From CAZMCT01 sp964564785 (GTDB lineage Bacteria > Planctomycetota > Phycisphaerae > UBA1845 > Fen-1342), in NCBI GenBank assembly GCA_964564785.1, contig CAZMCT010000087.1, positions 1-17,816 on the forward strand: 17,816 nucleotides of DNA, read 5' to 3'. Shown one piece after another: positions 14,994 through 17,816 of the stretch (position 1 is its first letter; every line of letters begins with the position of its first letter). Below the pieces are notes generated by a model that worked only from the letters and a program-made list of their open reading frames with translations, had not been told where the DNA came from and did not search any database. The translations under genes and the position numbers were made by a program.

Positions 14994-17264
14994 CTAGTAG
15001 ATGTGCGTGCTCTCGGTCTCCTGAACCGGCGGATCGATCACGTCGCTGTCCAGGGTCGCCTTGAACCGCACGTCACCTTCCTTGGTGCCCTTGGCGACCA
15101 CCTTGTAGACCAGCTTCGCCTTGGGCCCCAGCGCCGGAACCGGCGCGAACTTCACCACTTGGGCCGTGGCCGTCGCCTTGGACGGGCCGTCGCTCGAAAC
15201 GTATTGCAGCTCGGGTGGCAGCGTGCACTCGATCACGATGTTCGTGTCGTCCGCACTGCCCTGGTTGGTCACGGTGATCACATACGTCTCGTTCGCACCC
15301 ACCTCGATCGGGTCCTCCACGTCGATCACCTCGAGCAGAATCGCGGGCACGCCCTTGATCGGCAGGCTCGCCTCGGCGCTCGCCTCGGCGCACACCGCCT
15401 TCGCGGTGGCCACGTTCTTGACCGTGCCGGCCGCGATCGGCTTGAGCGTGACCGTGACCTTCTTGGAGGCCGCGGGCTCGAGCGTGCCCAGGTTCCAGGT
15501 CACGACGCCGCCGGCGAACTTGCCGCCGTCGCTGGCGGCCGCGAACTCGGTGCCGGCCGGCACGGTGTCGGTCAGGACGGTGTCCCGCGCCGGGGCGTCG
15601 CCCTTGTTCGTCACCGTGATCTCGTAGACCGCCGGGCGGCCGATGTAGCGCATCTCCGGCCCGGTCTTGGTCACCGCCAGTTCCGGCTTGGTGACCACGG
15701 TCGTGCAGGTGGTCTCGGCCGTCAGGCCGCCCTCGGCCTTCGCGACGACCTTGTTCTCGAACTTGCCGGTCTTGCTCGCCTTGGCCGAAATGCGGATCTC
15801 CTTCGACTGGCCGGCGGCCAGGTCACCCACGTCGCTGACGACGGACTTCTTGCCGTCCGCGGTGGTCAGGCCGTCCGGCAGCGTGTCGGTGACCTGGACC
15901 TTGTTGGCCGGGCCGTCGCCGGTGTTGCGGACGACGATCACGTACTCGATCGGGTCGCAGAGGGTCACCGTGGCCGGGCAGCGCTTCTCGAGGGCCAGCT
16001 TCGGCGACGTCACCACGGTCGTTGCGCAGCAGCGCGTGGCCAGGTTCATGGCCGCCTTCACCTCGGCGCAGTTCTCGAACTTGCCGGTCTTGGTTGCCTT
16101 GACCTGGACGCTGATGGTCTTGGCGGCCTGGGGGGCGACCGTGCCGAGCGCCCAGGTCAGCACCTGGTCCTTGGCCTCGGTCGGCGGGTTGCTGGAGACG
16201 AAGGCGATGCCGTCGGGCAGGGTGTCGGTCACGACCACGTCCTTGGCGTCGACCTGCGACGGGTTCGTGACGCTGATCTTGTACTCGAACTGCTGGCCGG
16301 CCAGCACCGCAGGCGGCGCGGTCTTGTTGCAGGCGATCTTCGGTCCGACCCAGGTCTTGGCGGTCTGACCGGCGGCGATGTGCACCTGCGGCTGGCACTC
16401 GCCGCACTCCTTACGCGCAATGTCGATCGAGATGTTGTTGGTGCCCTCGGCCGGCTTGACCTGCTTGAGCGTGACCTTCGCGATGCCGCCCGCGTCGGTC
16501 TTGACCGTCGCGGTGTTGCCGCCGCCGGGCTCGAAGACGGCCGCGGGCCCGTCGATGATCTTGTATGTCACGATGTAGTCCGCCAGCGGCGTGCCGTCGG
16601 AGTACTTCGTCACCAGCGTCGCGAAATCGTGCGACGTGCCGACCGGGTTCGTCGCCGGCGGCGGGAACTGCCACTGCACGTCGTACCAGTGCTTGGTCAC
16701 GAAGACCTTGTGCTTGGTCCAATCGTAAATGCCCGGCGCGTAGACGATGACGTGCGTGTCGCCCTCGATCGGCGAAGTAATGGTGCACCAGGTCTGCCCG
16801 ACCTCGAGGTGCACGTCATCGGACGGATCGTCGGTCCCGCGGTCCAGCACGTGCTTGTCGTTGTTGGTGTGCGACACCGCGTATCGCGAGGTGACCTTGT
16901 AGCCGCGGCTGGCCCGCCACCCGCTCTCGTCCACCTCGACGATGTCGCCGATGGTGCCTTCGGCCAGGATCCACTCCACTCGGCGATTGGGCAGTGGCTT
17001 GCCGTCTTTGTCCTTCACCGTCGCGATCAGCACGTGCTGCGTGCGGACCGGGTTGACGTCCTCGACCGGGGTCACTTCGAGTGACACCGCGAACGGGTCC
17101 CAGTTCTCGTAGTAACCGTCCGGCGGCTTCGCATGTGTATACTGCACGTCGCCGCCGGCCGGCCACGTCAACGAGTGGGGCATGAAATCCCGGCAGCCCA
17201 GTATGGCGGTCACTCCCACGCCCGCTACCATCGCCGCAAGAACCATCAGTCGCAGTTTTCTCAT
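14994..17264 (-). CDS. DUF11-repeat lipoprotein with N-terminal Ig-like region
   Basis: A 756-aa predicted lipoprotein. The signal ends in AILGC (Cys24). Residues about 25-300 form an N-terminal region with HSLTWPAGGD and WDPFAVSLEVTP near the start. It also holds a bacterial Ig-like (Big_1/invasin type) stretch, KYSDGTPLADYIVTYKI (220-236) followed by DAGGIAKVTLKQ (257-268). Four DUF11 domains follow at about 308-420, 423-530, 535-645 and 648-756, each with a YxIxVTN core and TDTLPDG-type loop; they resemble the four domains of the next gene. The protein is likely lipid-anchored and surface-facing, perhaps in cell envelope or adhesion; this is inference. ATG 17264 is favoured (AAGGAG six bases upstream). 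The adjacent ATG 17267 or the farther 17303 are alternatives. The end is ETESTHIY. Confidence 0.9.
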   Translation of the reverse strand: MRKLRLMVLAAMVAGVGVTAILGCRDFMPHSLTWPAGGDVQYTHAKPPDGYYENWDPFAVSLEVTPVEDVNPVRTQHVLIATVKDKDGKPLPNRRVEWILAEGTIGDIVEVDESGWRASRGYKVTSRYAVSHTNNDKHVLDRGTDDPSDDVHLEVGQTWCTITSPIEGDTHVIVYAPGIYDWTKHKVFVTKHWYDVQWQFPPPATNPVGTSHDFATLVTKYSDGTPLADYIVTYKIIDGPAAVFEPGGGNTATVKTDAGGIAKVTLKQVKPAEGTNNISIDIARKECGECQPQVHIAAGQTAKTWVGPKIACNKTAPPAVLAGQQFEYKISVTNPSQVDAKDVVVTDTLPDGIAFVSSNPPTEAKDQVLTWALGTVAPQAAKTISVQVKATKTGKFENCAEVKAAMNLATRCCATTVVTSPKLALEKRCPATVTLCDPIEYVIVVRNTGDGPANKVQVTDTLPDGLTTADGKKSVVSDVGDLAAGQSKEIRISAKASKTGKFENKVVAKAEGGLTAETTCTTVVTKPELAVTKTGPEMRYIGRPAVYEITVTNKGDAPARDTVLTDTVPAGTEFAAASDGGKFAGGVVTWNLGTLEPAASKKVTVTLKPIAAGTVKNVATAKAVCAEASAEASLPIKGVPAILLEVIDVEDPIEVGANETYVITVTNQGSADDTNIVIECTLPPELQYVSSDGPSKATATAQVVKFAPVPALGPKAKLVYKVVAKGTKEGDVRFKATLDSDVIDPPVQETESTHIY

Positions 17265-17816
17265 CATCGACTCCTTGGCGTCCGCCGGAGCCGGCACGGG
17301 CATCGCCCGTCGGCCGGACAGCCCGACGCACTCCCACCTAAATTGTTTTTCCTGTACGACTTACTTGATGCAGCGACGGAACTGCAGCCCAGGGATGTTC
17401 ATCCCCAGACTCCTCACCACGAGTGTCGCGTATCGACCCAACCGCCCCGGATTGTTGCACCGGTCAGACCACAAGTCAAGGCTGCGGCGCTTCCTGCCCG
17501 CAACTTTCGAGGCAAGTCGTCTCGCAGCTCGAGTCAAGAGTATCTTCCAGAGTATTGCGTTTTCGCCCGGTGGCAGGCAGAGCAGCGGTCCGCGGGCGAC
17601 GGCCGCGGGCAGCACCCGAACGCACGGCTCCGTTCGGGCCATGTCCCGACCGCGACGACCTTGGGACGCGCAGCGCACCTCGGGGCGGCCCCACATAAGC
17701 CGCGGACCGTCACTGACTTCGGGCAGACGGCCGCGACGACGACATTGCCCCCGAGACTGACCGCGAGGGAATCTCCCGCAAACAAGCCGCCGGGTCCGGT
17801 GTGGCCCCGCGACCCC
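17265..17816. other. Intergenic region upstream of the DUF11 lipoprotein
   Basis: 552 bp with no convincing gene. Short frames on both strands (for example a 111-codon one at 17361-17696 on the minus strand) lack ribosome sites, family motifs and domain-like composition. Two 7-bp direct repeats, AGAGTAT at 17537-17543 and 17549-17555, lie 12 bp apart. A possible minus-strand promoter is annotated separately. The right part is GC-rich with Arg/Gly-type codon shadows only. The next gene lies beyond the window. Confidence 0.5.
17452..17479 (-). promoter_or_regulatory. Possible promoter of the DUF11 lipoprotein gene
   Basis: On the minus strand, TTGACT (17479-17474) and AACAAT (17457-17452) are 16 bp apart. 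They match consensus at 5 of 6 and 4 of 6 positions. The leader to ATG 17264 would be about 180 nt, which is long, so a closer start cannot be excluded. Confidence 0.3.

Noticed and set aside
12134..17084. Very long plus-strand open frames opposite the DUF11 genes (up to about 976 codons)
   Set aside because: They are antisense shadows produced by GC-rich codon usage; the minus-strand products have clear signals, domains and start sites.
17361..17696. 111-codon minus-strand frame upstream of the DUF11 lipoprotein
   Set aside because: No ribosome site, no recognisable domain, and composition unlike the neighbouring genes.

Overview
The window is GC-rich bacterial chromosome and most likely comes from a planctomycete, probably the class Phycisphaerae. 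The evidence is a PEP-CTERM protein, three tandem DUF11-repeat surface proteins of planctomycete style, a TIGR03435/DUF3738 protein (a family common in Acidobacteria and also found in planctomycetes), many lipoproteins, and dispersed GC-rich palindromic repeats. The taxonomic call is an inference from gene content. No rRNA, tRNA, CRISPR array, phage or insertion sequence was seen.

Layout. Positions 1-367 hold three near-tandem copies of a 27-bp palindromic repeat and then the leader of a plus-strand NAD(P)-malic enzyme gene (368-2083). Next on the plus strand are a secreted phosphodiester-glycosidase (NAGPA/DUF2233) protein (2308-3249) and uvrB (3507-5585). uvrB meets a minus-strand PEP-CTERM protein gene (5717-6385) head-on across two hairpins. 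Everything after that is on the minus strand. Read in transcription order from the right end, it is: a 756-aa DUF11 lipoprotein (17264-14994) closed by a strong terminator, a 497-aa DUF11 protein (14872-13379), a 266-aa DUF11 protein (13234-12434), a BamE/SmpA-like lipoprotein (12001-11639), a class II CCA-adding enzyme/poly(A) polymerase family gene (11361-10066), a lipoprotein with a SecD/SecF periplasmic-head-like domain (10069-9512), an enoyl-CoA hydratase-like gene (9492-8791), transaldolase (8610-7489) and a TIGR03435-like protein (7492-6629).

How the genes relate. Two gene pairs are joined by 4-bp ATGA stop/start overlaps and are probably translationally coupled: nucleotidyltransferase with the SecD-head lipoprotein, and transaldolase with the TIGR03435 protein. 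Malic enzyme and transaldolase are central carbon enzymes. UvrB and the nucleotidyltransferase are housekeeping. The rest are mainly exported or lipid-anchored proteins. The three DUF11 proteins form one paralogous cluster. They share their last two domains and an identical C-terminal octapeptide, ETESTHIY, and look like a cell-surface protein set that grew by module duplication.

I did not find a clearly new multi-gene defence or metabolic system. The best leads are: a dispersed palindromic element that overlaps the stop codons of two unrelated genes; the DUF11 paralogue cluster with its invariant tail; an enoyl-CoA hydratase-like protein with both catalytic glutamates replaced by glycine; a standalone SecD-head lipoprotein; and a TATAAT box placed so that the uvrB transcript could be leaderless.
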